Of a DNA stretch of 64,000 nucleotides, positions 53,893 to 64,000 are shown in pieces (the first letter of the stretch is position 1; each line of letters begins with the position of its first letter). The DNA is from Ephemerocybe angulata (lineage: Eukaryota; Basidiomycota; Agaricomycetes; Agaricales; Psathyrellaceae): contig JAACJK010000219.1 in NCBI GenBank assembly GCA_013368325.1, forward strand, positions 620,001-684,000. The letters are read 5' to 3'. The notes under the pieces were generated by a model, which saw only the letters and a list, made by a program, of their open reading frames with translations, made no database searches and had not been told where the DNA came from. A program made the translations under genes and the position numbers.

Positions 53893-55899
53893 ATGCTGAA
53901 ATCGGGCCTCTCTTCTAGCCAAGCCGGGCTCAAGATTCTCTACAGCGCCTCATGGCGAACCGCTGGTGCTCAGAAACTCACCAGACCAGCCGGGTCTGCC
54001 CCATACTCGACCTCCCCCAAGTCAGATGGGGACTCTTCCCCACCTGACGTTACCGTCCGTCCGCAAGGCCACGGCAGCCTCACCTTTCCTCTTCCTCCAC
54101 TCCCACACTCAAAACCCAGGCCCTCAGCCTCCGGCCCTTCTTCAAACGCTGCCTTCATATCTGAGCTCCTCAAGTCCGTTCCTGCACCTCCAAACTCAGA
54201 ACCCAGTCCCTCAGCACCCTCCAACCCTCCCTCAAACGTGACCCCCATCGACCCCAAAGCCCTCTCTGAGCTCCTAGCCCTCCTCGAGAACTCAAATTCA
54301 AAGGACATCTGCAACTCCGACACCCTCCACGCCATCCACACAACCCCCTCTCTGAAATCCCTCTTTGAATCCCCCCAAACTTTCCTCGTCCTCGCCGTAG
54401 ACCTCGCGCTCGCCCACTCCCAAGACCCCACCACTGATCCCGCGCGGCACCTGCCCGTCCTCATCCGACTCGCACACCACTTGCAGGTCCCTCTCACGAA
54501 TCGCGACTTCCCGCTCCTCACCAACACCCTATTCGGCTTCAACACCCCCGAAGCCAACCGCCTCGTCACTGCCCTCATCGACGCCGTACTCGCCACTTAT
54601 GGCCCCACAGCCGCCCTGCTGCACTTCAAAGCCCGCAGCGCCACACGCCAAATGGACTTCACATGGCTCCCCACTTTTCTGCCTACCTTCAAAGCCCTCA
54701 AATTATGGCCTACACGCAGCACTTTCCACGTTATGCTCAAAGCCGCATTGATCATGCGGCAGCAACGCCGCGACGGCGAATCGGCCAGTGCCGCCTCCGA
54801 GCGCGTACAGGACATCCTCAATATTATGCAAAGGCACGGGCACGCGCCTGACGAGCGCACCGACGCACTTATCCTCCGACACACTTATACCTCCAGCCGG
54901 GAGGGACCCACGGGGAGTGGGCTGAGGGATTTAGATAAAGGTGCATTGGCTGCTATCGCTGAGCAGCCTTTGGAGAACCGCAAGCTCAATATATTGAATA
55001 ATCTGTTGAGTGCGAGAATCGGGGAGAAGCCGCCGAGGGATGTGGGAGAGCTTTTGGATATGTTGGGAGGGACGGAGGAGGGGAGACGGGTTGCTGAGAT
55101 TGTGCGGGGCAGTGCGCTGGGCGTCGCTGCCTCTCCCCCCAAGTCTCCATCTGCCGAGACTTCCCCTGAGGAGCAGCGCCCAGAATCGCAATCCCAACTC
55201 ATCCAACACCCCCCAAACCCAACGACATACAAAAACCTCATCGCCGGTATAGCCCTCAAGCACAAAGACCTAGACACAGGCGCCCTCCTCTTACACGAGC
55301 TCCTCTCGCGCGGGTTCACAGTGCCCGACTCGCTCCTTCGGTACCTCGTCCACACGAGCCTGCTCAGAGCCCGAGGAGCCCAAAATATACCTGTCGTCCG
55401 CATAGACAAGGATACAGATAAGTTTGATGAAGGTCAAGATGGAGGAGGCGAGAAGACGGATAATGGTATTGTGCTTGCGATTCGGATTTTGGCGTCTACG
55501 TGCGATGCGCGCAAGACGCCTGTGGAGGCGTTCATGAAGATTTGTCCGTCGGAGTTCCGGGTGCATCCATGGCCAACCCGAACGGAGGATGGGTCCGAGA
55601 CTTATGTCTTGGGGCCTAGGGAGTTCGATTCCGTGTCAGATTCGGGGGAGGGGGGCCGGGGTCAGCCCGGTCAGAAGCCGCCTAGTGCGGAGGTGTTTAA
55701 GGTGTTTATGAGGGGGGCGTTGGGATTGCGGAATAGGATGTGGGATGCGACTGGGGAGGCTGTTTTGAGCGTTATGAGGGAGAATGGGGTTGAGGTGGAT
55801 GAGGAGGCTAGGGAGCTTGCTTCGGAGTTGCAGGCGAAGGGGCGAGGGAGTGGTGGCGGGAGAGGAATAGGCTTGCACGAGGGTTCATTTTCGAGGTAG
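53893..55899 (+). CDS. Probable mitochondrial PPR-like protein
   Basis: A single long exon of 668 residues. The N terminus (MLKSGLSSSQAGLKILYSAS, then WRTAGAQKLTRPAG) is basic, Ser rich and free of acidic residues, like a mitochondrial presequence. After a Pro/Ser-rich linker, alpha-helical repeat-like segments follow: HLPVLIRLAHHLQVP, LLHFKARSATRQMDFTWL, PTRSTFHVMLKAALI, DILNIMQRHGHAPDERTDAL and, near residue 440, TTYKNLIAGIALKHKDLDTG then ALLLHELLSRGFTVPD, which has the spacing of a pentatricopeptide repeat. This suggests an organelle RNA-binding or translation-activating role. Family is inferred from repeat pattern rather than a diagnostic motif. Gln/Gly/Glu-rich and Pro-rich insertions break the repeats. 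The gene is GC rich at third positions in its first half. Confidence 0.66.
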   Translation: MLKSGLSSSQAGLKILYSASWRTAGAQKLTRPAGSAPYSTSPKSDGDSSPPDVTVRPQGHGSLTFPLPPLPHSKPRPSASGPSSNAAFISELLKSVPAPPNSEPSPSAPSNPPSNVTPIDPKALSELLALLENSNSKDICNSDTLHAIHTTPSLKSLFESPQTFLVLAVDLALAHSQDPTTDPARHLPVLIRLAHHLQVPLTNRDFPLLTNTLFGFNTPEANRLVTALIDAVLATYGPTAALLHFKARSATRQMDFTWLPTFLPTFKALKLWPTRSTFHVMLKAALIMRQQRRDGESASAASERVQDILNIMQRHGHAPDERTDALILRHTYTSSREGPTGSGLRDLDKGALAAIAEQPLENRKLNILNNLLSARIGEKPPRDVGELLDMLGGTEEGRRVAEIVRGSALGVAASPPKSPSAETSPEEQRPESQSQLIQHPPNPTTYKNLIAGIALKHKDLDTGALLLHELLSRGFTVPDSLLRYLVHTSLLRARGAQNIPVVRIDKDTDKFDEGQDGGGEKTDNGIVLAIRILASTCDARKTPVEAFMKICPSEFRVHPWPTRTEDGSETYVLGPREFDSVSDSGEGGRGQPGQKPPSAEVFKVFMRGALGLRNRMWDATGEAVLSVMRENGVEVDEEARELASELQAKGRGSGGGRGIGLHEGSFSR

Positions 55900-56951
55900 G
55901 AAGGCTATGTGATATTGTATGATACAGTGGTAGTACAGGGGGTGGAAAGCAAGTAGTACAAACGGTGGTCAGTCAGTCAGATCGAGTAGTAAATGGCGTA
56001 AAAATATAAGATAAGGAGCGGATCAGTCGTCCTCGGGCAGGCCCCTCCTCACAATTGTGCTCGACTCCGAGTCCCTTTCCAATTGCGCGTGCAAGCCAAG
56101 CGGCAGGCCGTCCAAACGGTTCTTGAGCACAGGCGGGTAGAATATAGGTAACACAGTGCGCCTTGGACTTGCTGCTGGGCCGAGGACAAGACGCAGAATC
56201 GAAAACAAAGGTCGAGCTGAGGTCACAAAATTGCAGTTATGTTCCGAAAGGTGCGTACGAGCACTTCTGCTCAACCCAAGCCCACATTCCGGTGTAGCAT
56301 AAGTACAAAACATCTGCAAAACATACTGTACATGTACATAGCACGTCTGAGTTTAGAGGAACATATGCCGAACTGGGACTCGCTGAGCGCTGGAGCGTGG
56401 ACTCTGGAGGTGGCCCGCCCAGAGCGCCCGCTTTGCCCAACGACGCCGAGCTTTTCGTACGCATCAGGATCGGACTACTTGGAGGCCTGCGACTCCGAGC
56501 ACATCATTCGAGTCAATGCATCACCAGCTGCCCGCGCTACGAACAACCGGCATCCTTTTGCCGCTTATGGATTGTTGCGGCTGTTCTGGGTGGTGCTTCA
56601 TCGTCTGGGCCCCGTCGGTCACCCATAGCCCCTCTTGCTCCTCCTTCTCGCTATCCCGTTCCCTCTCCTCCCACCAGGCACATTTCCGCCCCTTAAGAAT
56701 GCTCTGGATTCCTTAGCTGAACTGTGCCAAGGCTTTTATTCCCTTTTTGGCGCCAAGAATATCGGCAAGTACGATGTGGAAGTGTAATTCCAAGTATCAC
56801 CAAATGTCGTCCTATCTTATCCCAGATTCTCGGCACACCTGTGACCACGCGGCATCGAGACCTCTTGAATCCTTCCTACAATGTTCCGGCGCATTTTCTC
56901 TCGTCCTCTTGACCCACCAAGGGAATACAACCCAAATACAACCCTGGCCCT
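55900..56951. other. 1-kb intergenic region, no gene recognised
   Basis: 3' UTR of the PPR-like gene and flank of the foldback element. Short frames on both strands (for example 56239-56628) have no motif or splice support. I see no RNA gene. Confidence 0.5.
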
Positions 56952-57258
56952 TAGTGATCACCACGGGTTTCCCGCGGCTCCCGTGGCAGTGACCCGGACC
57001 CGGACCCGGGCATGACCCGTACCCGCGGTGCGCGGGTTTTCCCGTCAAAACGAGCCCAAAAACGGCCAAATCGGCCAGTTTTTGGGCGAGATATGAGCCT
57101 TTTACTAAAAGGCTCATATCTCGCCCAGTTTCTGCCCGATTGGGCCGTTCTTTGGCTCGTTTTGAAGCGGACGGGTCTGGGAATGATGACCCGGACCCGG
57201 CCCGCACCCGCGACCCGGCCTGCGGGTCACGGGTTTCCAAAACCCGTGGTGAACACTA
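56952..57258. mobile_element. hAT-like foldback MITE with 8-bp target duplication
   Basis: The left end is TAGTGATCACCACGGGTTT, and the right end reversed and complemented is TAGTGTTCACCACGGGTTT (18 of 19 match). Both sides are flanked by CTGGCCCT (56944-56951 and 57259-57266), an exact 8-bp target duplication as made by hAT transposases. The whole 307 bp is a long imperfect inverted repeat. Its centre is a perfect hairpin with 21-bp arms (57084-57104 and 57106-57126, GGGCGAGATATGAGCCTTTT..). No coding capacity. Confidence 0.9.
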
Positions 57259-57465
57259 CTGGCCCTTGGAGGCCACCAGCCTAACACTTGTATACAGCTT
57301 ACACATATACCTTTCTCGCCCTAGACGCGTCATTTCGGTAGACTTAAACTCCGGAGTCCGGTCCAGGACAGTTGGCCCCTAAGAATCATTACAGTTTTGG
57401 CCTCGTGTTTCTCCACGCATGCCAACATGAGGCAATTTGTATTGGAAATGGGCGGTTACCTGACT

Positions 57466-57626
57466 GACCCTCTTTGCCTATTGGGAGCTCCGAAGACAGA
57501 TGGGGTGCTTATCGTGACACTTGAGCGCCATTGCGTCTATTGCCAGGACCCTGAGCTCAGAAATTAAGGCTGCGACCCTCTTTGCCTATTGGGAGCTCCG
57601 AAGACAGATGGGGTGCTTATCGTGAC
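57466..57626. repeat. Identical 53-bp direct repeat, two copies
   Basis: Units 57466-57518 and 57574-57626 (GACCCTCTTTGCCTATTGGG ... CTTATCGTGAC) are identical over 53 bp and lie 108 bp apart start to start. The spacer is unrelated to the unit. Confidence 0.92.
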
Positions 57627-57812
57627 TCTGGGCGTGGATTTCAGTGACGCATCCATTGGACTTTGAAATTCTGGAAGTCTGACGCGCGTCAAGCTCGTTG
57701 GGCACAATACGTCATCATTTCTTCCACACCATTCCCCTTCTCGTTGTGGCGCCTAACGACCCTGGAAATTTGAACCTGAGCCTCCATCCGGCTGGGTGAC
57801 TCTAGACGATGT

Positions 57813-57925
57813 CCTCGAGACAGTTCATTCTGTTGAGAGGTCACCTCCATACCCTCCACCGTGTTCCTCCTCGAGACAGTTCATTCTGTTGAGAGGTTAC
57901 CTCCATACTCTCCACCACGTTCCTT
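57813..57925. repeat. 56-bp tandem repeat, two copies
   Basis: CCTCGAGACAGTTCATTCTG followed by TTGAGAGGTYACCTCCATA and CTCCACC repeats with a 56-bp period and a few substitutions. Confidence 0.88.
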
Positions 57926-58506
57926 CACCTCAGCAAGGTCCCCTCCTCCTCAAGTGCTGCGTGCATTGGCCTACTCTTCACTTGAGTCGTCATCCCACTA
58001 TTTCTGGAAACACGAGGCGATGCTAAGGAAGCTTAAACAACGGGTATATGGCAACAAAGACGCTGAGACTACTGCGGAGGAAATGAATGGAGTGGCGGCG
58101 CCGCATTTTTAAATACATGAGTGAAGTGGATGTAGCTTAAAATGACAGCCATATTCAAATACAACCTACCCTGATGCAACTCTCAAATTACTTCTGCTAA
58201 ATTCTGGCATTGAAATTGCTTTCTTTCCCAGATATAATCTACACCTAAGCCATGCAGAGAGGTAAAAAGAAGATCCATGCTCATTCTACGACTGAGCACC
58301 AGCGATGGGCGCTTAACTCTGCGGCGATAAGCGCCCCGGCCAATCCCCATTCAATGATGTTGGACAGATCCAGTTGGAATGTGATCAATCGATAGATAAC
58401 GCCAAAAGGAAGATTTGAGTGCGTCTGACTTGATTGAAGCCCAAATGTAAAGAGGCGTAGGGAGATGAGATGAGTCTTTACACGGCTGCGAGCATAATTT
58501 GAATAA

Positions 58507-59570
58507 ATGTGTAAGCGGACCTTACTCGCAGCTTTACACTTTGTCGCCTACTATCATGAGCTCTGCAAGACCCTCTGCAAGCCCCACCGTTGGGGCATTC
58601 CTTCCATACACCGTATGTCCCTGGCCATTTGCCCAACCACTGCTAGACTTGACCCGTGGAATTCGTTGCAGAACCCTGAAGAGGCTTGGTGGAACTGCTC
58701 ATTTTCGAGAAGCCATTCTGGCCATGCGACAGGCACGCCAGCATCGACTGAAACCTTTGGCTTTGACGTCCCGTCATTCAACACTGTTGGCCAGATATGC
58801 CAATGGGAGGATATTTTTACCCTTGAGCCGCCGTTGACACCAGCCGTTGCGGCCTCCACCAGTGAAAATGACCGTAACCTCCCATTTCCAGTCTCCAGAG
58901 CCCACGGAGCTGCTACCATACCTGAGCGCTTAGGCCCCGGCAGCCTGCAGGTCTTGCCAAAGCTTGAACTGGCACCAGACTCGTCGCCTCCGCCATTTGT
59001 CGTGGACCCGCCATTTATGCCAGGGGTCAACCCCGTCTACCTCATGAGCGGCTACAGCCCAGGCCCCAATTCCAGGGCAAAAGGAGATAAGCATGTTAGC
59101 CTAATTCTAACACACTTCTCGCGAGAAGCAGGTGAGTCGCAGTATGTATTGCACTGAGTGTTACTGAGGCATTGCCCCACATAGCAAAATTTGGGCTTTC
59201 TTTTCCTACGGAGCGTATGCCATGGGCAAAGCTCAGTAAAGTACTCATTAAACAAGGTTTGATAGTGACAGGGTGGCCAGAAGAGGTGCCTTTCCCAGTG
59301 CGTAAGGGAGGAGGTGGTGGTGATGGAACAGGCCCTTGCAAGAAGACGAGGAGTGGTATGCTATGGGAGATTGGGCCAAGCATGGTTGCCCTCCTGGCTA
59401 ACGCATGTACCAACGGTACTGTTAGGCTTGAGCGTTCCCGCTCCCCCAGTGCTGTCGCCGCCTCTAGAGCTCCATGGCTTGTTGGAGTTCTGACGCCGCA
59501 GGGTAGGAGGGTATATTTCGAAAACATGCGGTGCGAGTTGCAGACGACAGACTTGGTGCCAGGTTTGTGA
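58507..59570 (+). CDS. Hypothetical protein, two exons
   Basis: Inferred exons are 58507-59131 and 59185-59570 (intron 53 nt with GTGAGT donor and ATAG acceptor, phase correct), giving about 336 residues. I do not recognise a domain. The second exon encodes AKFGLSFPTERMPWAKLSKV, then LIVTGWPEEVPFPVRKGGGG and KKTRSGMLWEIGPSMVALLA. The string GWPEEVPFP recalls a block I have seen in uncharacterised, often transposon-associated, Agaricomycete proteins. The C terminus is short and ends TTDLVPGL. The first exon is Pro/Ser-rich (LAPDSSPPPFVVDPPFMPGV) without secondary-structure cues. The start codon is the first ATG of the frame but the true start may lie downstream. The setting among repeats and a decayed gene makes a mobile-element origin or relic plausible. 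Confidence 0.45.
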
Positions 59571-60556
59571 TTCCCAATACCTGGACACTTGCACAAACCC
59601 ATCGCACAAATATTCTTGCTCCTCTTGAACATATTGCACATACTTGAACATATCACAACTCCTGTCTTACCCCTGCTCTGGGCTACATTTCGTTCCATGC
59701 ACTTTCCAACCTCAACGTTCCATTAGCTGCCCTTTTCCGTTACTGCTTTGAATTTTGACGTTGTAATCTACCCACTATTACACGCCCTAGAGAAACTGTA
59801 TGATCTGATCTTTCAGCTCAAAGCCGCTTTTCATTAAGTCACGCCTAGGGGTCGACGGCTGGCAACCAAACGAGGTGTGGCTGCCACCTCTAGCTCTAGC
59901 GCCTGGTAACATCCTGCATGACTGACTCCAAACTGACTCTCCCCAGAGGATGAGGGCGGTAAAACTTCCGCCAAGCCAGCACTACACTGTGAGACATCTG
60001 CGAGACATTCCGCCATGGACCAGGGAAACCAGCATGGACACGAACCTTCCCTGTCGACTTCGATCCATCTTCCGGTTCCTCCTAGTTCCTCCTCCGCCCA
60101 TTGCCGCGCATGGACCATGTGGGGGGTTGTGCACATTTGGGTAGGGTCTCAACTCTCGGGTAAGCATCCACTCGCGCTATCTGGCAGTCTTTGGCTGACT
60201 GGGCTGGTGTGGAATGCGATGATCACCAAATTCGTCATGGCTCAGGCTGCCTACGGAGAAAAGGAGAAATGGATGGAAAAGAGCTCGACTAGGCTCGAGT
60301 TCGCACAGTAGATTCGGAAGCGAAGATATCCCCAATCGTCCGAGGAACGTCATCATGCTCGAGTGCACCTTGAATGCACTAGGTTCATTAGCCCGTCTAG
60401 TATCGTTTATTGCATATTTAATGAACGCGGCAGTCTATGTTTTTATCAGTCTCGTCGGAGCCCAAGCCAGATCCACCACCAAACTGAAATCGACAAGCCT
60501 CAAGCCCGAAGAGGAACGGCACAGCCGAGAGCGAAATCTAAAAGAACGGATCCTTG
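59571..60556. other. Intergenic region, no gene recognised
   Basis: 986 bp between the hypothetical gene and the truncated end of the BRR2 relic. Open frames of 60-100 codons occur on both strands without motifs. No element ends or RNA genes were found. Confidence 0.5.
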
Positions 60557-63440
60557 TTAGTCGGTCACAACCAATTTAGTGAAACGAACATCGTACATGA
60601 GATGTTGTAGTACGCCGCAATCATGCCCAAGTTGAGGGCATGCACATGCATCTCGACCTCTGCGGCGAACGTCAGTACGAACTAAGAAAAGATCATGGCC
60701 AAACTCACCAATCTCCATACATTTCGAGTTCCCAAGTTCCTTGACGGTGTTCTCCGCCAACTCGGAGAAGTGGTCGGACAAGCGTTGCTGAGTTACATTG
60801 TGCTGGTTGTAGTAGTTGGGGTTCTGGGTCATTCGTCGGTAGAAGTACGTCCAGGTCACGATATCCTGAAGAAACATGTCAGTTATTTGCTCGGAGGGAT
60901 GAGGCGTGACCCATACCATACCATAGCATCCTGCTTGTTCTCGATGTTCTTCACAGCAATCTCCACTGAGAAGTAATCGTGGAGCATGTGCGTCGGAAGG
61001 TGGGACTCGATGGGCAGCCTGTTAGCCAAGAACTTCTTGTAGAAGTCCATCTTCATCTGCTGGCACATGAGGGCACAGCGACTCCGCTCGTCTTCCAACG
61101 CCCTGCACGCACAGTCCATCATCTGAAGGACATCCATAGCAGGGTAGTCAACGTAGCGATGCTCCTTGCCCTCGTAGCATTGCACGCCCATGATGATGAC
61201 CATGTAACTCGCGACGGGCAAGCTCCACGCAGTATCCTATCGAAACACGCGTCAGTAATCGGAACGCCGAGAACAAGTTGAACGACATACCTTGGAAACG
61301 ACCAGCACCTGGATAGCGCCAGACTCGAACAGCCTCTGAACGATCCTCTTGTCCTGCTTATCCCACGTCTCTTGATAATACCCGATACCATGCTTCAAGT
61401 TCTCGGCGAGTGCTTTGTCGTGAAGATAGTTGCGATGGGACTGGAGATCCTCGAGCTTGGTGTTGAGGAACCGATCGGCCTTGCCCCCTGCAGAAGCATA
61501 TGCAAGGAGGTCGTCCAAGTCAAGTCAGTCCAAGTGAGGTACATTGTCAATGCGAAGGAACGAAGGCGATGATGGGCTTCGTGGGGGAGTATTCGGAAAT
61601 GGCGAGGTAGACGGGCTTGGACACGGCAATCATGAGCGAGGGGAAATGGGGGATCGAGAACGACTGGAAATGGATATCCACATCGAGATGGCGGGCACTG
61701 TGAACCTGCGTAAGTACAAGCAAGTGTCAAACAGATATCTAGATATCTAGAACGTACCTGGGCGCGAAGTTGAAGATAGCACGCGATGGGGCGCCTATCC
61801 ACGCTCCCTGATCCCTCGCGTTCGCAAGTGACACACTTCCCGCTAAGATTCTGGCCTTGGTGTTTGTCTGCTCCGAGACGTATCTCGTCCTCGAGATGAT
61901 GACTTCATAGGTAGGCCCAACCTCTCGACCAACCATCTGGATATCGTCCGCGATCAGCAGACCGATATTTTGGACATTCCTCCTCTGTCTCCATCGTCTT
62001 GAGATAATATCCCACTATCAAACAGACGTTAGTTATCTGCAAAGGTTAAGACTCAAAATGATATTACGAACCTGAGTCGGCCTGCAGACGATTAATATCG
62101 CCCTTCTTCAACACGCTTGTCTCGCCCGTCAAATTTACAATCTCCTTCCCACCCTGCACATCACCGAACCTCTCCTTCCACATCTTGCCGTTTCCCGCCG
62201 GAGCACCAATTGAAGATGTTCTCGTCCGTAGTGTAGAGCGCCTGGAAGACCTGCGTCTGGATCTTGTCGAAGTTCTTGATCCTCTGCGCGTAGATCGCCT
62301 CGAACTCCTTGTCGTGGAGATCAGTAAGGGGAAGCGGCTGGAGGTCAAGGAGCAGGGTGGGAGGCGGGAACTTCTCGGGGAGGATGAGATGCTTGAACGA
62401 GATGAGAAGGCATGTCTCGGCTTGCAGCCAGCGGTCGGGAATGAGAGAGGCGTAGTAGTTGGGGGGGAACGGGCTCGAACATGGGGAAGGTGACCGTGAT
62501 GTTGCTCAATATGGCTGGCGCAAGGCGAAGATGTCGTGGAAGAGGATAACCGTGCCATCAACCTCCTCGACAAGGATGTGGAACGACTCGGCGCCTCCAT
62601 GAACGTCAGGGTCATATTGGAAGTTGGGCATGATGGAAAGGTCGATGCGAATGAGAGAGCGGCTGACGGTCTGGACCTGAGCTTGGGGTCTAGGAAAAGT
62701 CAGAAACGAATTCGGAGTTGAAAGTCGAAGCACGTACTGGAGTTTGAGGAAGGTGTGAAAAAGTCGATGAACATGACAGCCCTCCTTGGGCAAACCGAGC
62801 AACTCGCCTAACGGTACCAAGGCTAGCAGGCGAACGTTGGTCACGATTATGGGCATGAACACAACAAAACTTACGAATTGCTTTCCCTCTGCCTTTGAAT
62901 GACTGACGAGGGAACCTTGAGGAACGACCTCAAGGGAGTCACCGAGGGCCGCATTCTCTTATCAAGCGCAGATTTCGTGGGGGTCGCCCAAGCTCTCTTC
63001 GAGTAGATCTTAATCACACGCAGGATTCTATAGTCAACAAACGTCAGAATCCCGGACAATGAGGGACAGGAAACGAGAGTGAAGGCGTACCTTCCAGCCG
63101 ACCACTGGAGGAAGACCATGTCGGCGACGAGAACGAATCCGCCGAGCTTGAGTCCAGATATGTAAGCCTACAGGAGGACGATGATCTTCGTGGGGGCCTC
63201 GTCGACGGTTCTCCTTGACGGGAATCGGCAAACGCTCCAAGAGCCTCGCCAACTCTCCCTTCTCTTCGGGGCAAACCTAGTGAGAACAGTGCGTCAATGT
63301 ACCAGCCTTGACTAAAGGGCAGAATAAAGGCAACTCACAGGTAACGACTTGAATTCGTTACTGAGAGCGAACACCCTGAAGAGCTCAGCATGCCCATGTT
63401 CTCGCGCAGGTGCTGGTTGTAGACCATCGGAACCCAAATC
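60557..63440 (-). pseudogene. BRR2: Decayed, truncated copy of the BRR2 (SNRNP200) helicase, C-terminal half
   Basis: BRR2 unwinds U4/U6 in spliceosome activation. Homologous blocks occur in the correct order on the minus strand: HAELFRVFALSNEFKSLP (63340-63395), EEKGELARLLERLPIPVKE, GLKLGGFVLVADMVFLQWSA, PNFQYDPDVHGGAESFHILV, FQALYTTDENIF, REVGPTYEVIISRTRYVSEQ, HDKALAENLKHGIGYYQETW, KRIVQRLFESGAIQVLVVSK, HRYVDYPAMDVLQMMDCACR, LPIESHLPTHMLHDYFSVEI and FYRRMTQNPNYYNQHNVTQQ. Damage is widespread. There is an extra C after PVKEN and CAG-to-TAG in the next block. The RecA motif reads GAPAGNGKM and the sequence after it is missing. Motif VI reads MMDCACRALED instead of MGRACRPxxD. The copy ends about 60570, shortly after NLGMIAAYYNISC, so the Sec63-like tail is absent. 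Introns of about 50 nt are kept at plausible places, so it arose by DNA-level duplication, not retroposition. Confidence 0.82.
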
Positions 63441-64000
63441 AGCCATATGTCGGGGCGGGTGCACGATGGGGGTGGGGCCTGCATACCACTACTCTTGATG
63501 ATGGTGGCGAATGGCCCGACGGTGCACTGTACCTTGCACACTAATAACTTGAGCTCCGAACATACGATACTCGAGTAATTGTGGGGTTTGGAGCAAAATT
63601 TGGGTGAGTAGAACAGATAAAACTGGGGTGAAACCCAGCAAGGCAGTGTGAGTGAATATGGATGTGGGGGGTACCCAGGGGTCTCTAGCAAGGAATGCCA
63701 GGACTCAGCACGGGTCTTCTTCATGAGAGTGTCGCAATGTGTATCACAATGGACTCCTACTCATCAAGGATACGGGTGGTGGTGGTTAGATGGAAAGGCA
63801 AATTAAATTGTTGTGAGCTGGCGATGACAAAGCGATTCTCACCACCAATGCTATACCCATTTGGGTGCTTCAAATGGGCGCTTCCTAATTCCGACTTGAT
63901 TCAAAATTGAGGCGGGCCCAAGGGCGGGCCTAGGCAGAAGTCTACTAATCTCTGAGATGGAGTCACCCACAACTCTATGAATGCTCGCCTCGGAACGCGA
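63441..64000. other. Upstream flank of the BRR2 relic
   Basis: No gene recognised. A frame at 63335-63724 continues past the last BRR2 homology (MVYNQHLRENMG at about 63400-63440) but I see no further helicase sequence. The window ends in unassigned DNA. Confidence 0.45.

Larger units (their letters stand above)
57259..58506. other. Intergenic region with two repeat pairs, no gene recognised
   Basis: Contains the direct repeats at 57466-57626 and 57813-57925. An 83-codon frame at 57861-58112 (ending MNGVAAPHF) is not supported by a start context or a family. No tRNA or other element ends found. Confidence 0.5.

Noticed and set aside
57012..57284. Open frames on both strands within the foldback MITE
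   Set aside because: They arise from the inverted-repeat structure of the element, which has clear termini and an 8-bp target duplication.
60015..60311. 98-codon plus-strand frame next to the BRR2 relic
   Set aside because: No homology recognised and no splice partners; likely chance.
1..64000. CRISPR arrays, bacterial operons or viral genes
   Set aside because: None seen; the repeats present are transposon termini, minisatellites and gene duplications, and the genes are intron-bearing fungal genes.

Overview
The window is nuclear DNA of a basidiomycete fungus, most likely an Agaricomycete. Nearly every gene is cut by short introns of about 45-75 nt with GT(G/A)NGT donors. Agaricomycete-style lineage families (F-box/LRR-like proteins, BTB/POZ proteins, a DUF6818-like protein) sit among conserved housekeeping genes. 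No bacterial, organellar or viral gene order is present. Exon limits were inferred by hand from splice signals and reading-frame continuity.

Layout. 1-18.2 kb is a conserved block: the 3' part of cytosolic asparaginyl-tRNA synthetase (+), an F-box-like gene (-), two identical tRNA-Ile(AAU) genes in opposite orientation flanking a CTK3-like gene (-), a 21-exon GCN1 gene (+), a class III CoA-transferase (+) and a lactonase-type beta-propeller gene (-). 18.2-31.7 kb is sparser: a small single-pass membrane protein (-), a DUF6818-like gene (+), a PrpF-family isomerase gene split by a CACTA-type transposon, an HtrL/YibB-like type II membrane protein (+), two tandem paralogues of an unrecognised Cys-rich protein (-) and a damaged-looking F-box-like gene (+). 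31.8-43 kb holds UTP20 (-) and, divergently, geranylgeranyl diphosphate synthase (+).

43.3-48.3 kb is a tandem BTB/POZ array: two intact copies, one copy broken by a perfect 51-bp palindrome plus a second lesion, and one decayed remnant. An F-box gene and a fragment of a paralogue follow. 51.3-53.2 kb is a nested transposon: a TA-flanked element with CAGT-type ends containing a second CACTA-type element. Then come a probable mitochondrial PPR-like gene (+), a 307-bp hAT-like foldback element with a perfect 8-bp target duplication, two small direct-repeat pairs, an unrecognised two-exon gene, and a decayed, 3'-truncated copy of the C-terminal half of the spliceosomal helicase BRR2 (-).

Functionally, AsnRS, tRNA-Ile, GCN1 (amino-acid starvation signalling to GCN2) and UTP20 (small-subunit rRNA processing) concern translation, and CTK3 concerns RNA polymerase II CTD phosphorylation. 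There is no metabolic gene cluster. The most distinctive content is genome dynamics: a precise CACTA insertion in prpF, nested elements, a palindromic templated insertion, a BRR2 relic, and a small Cys-rich family that I cannot assign.
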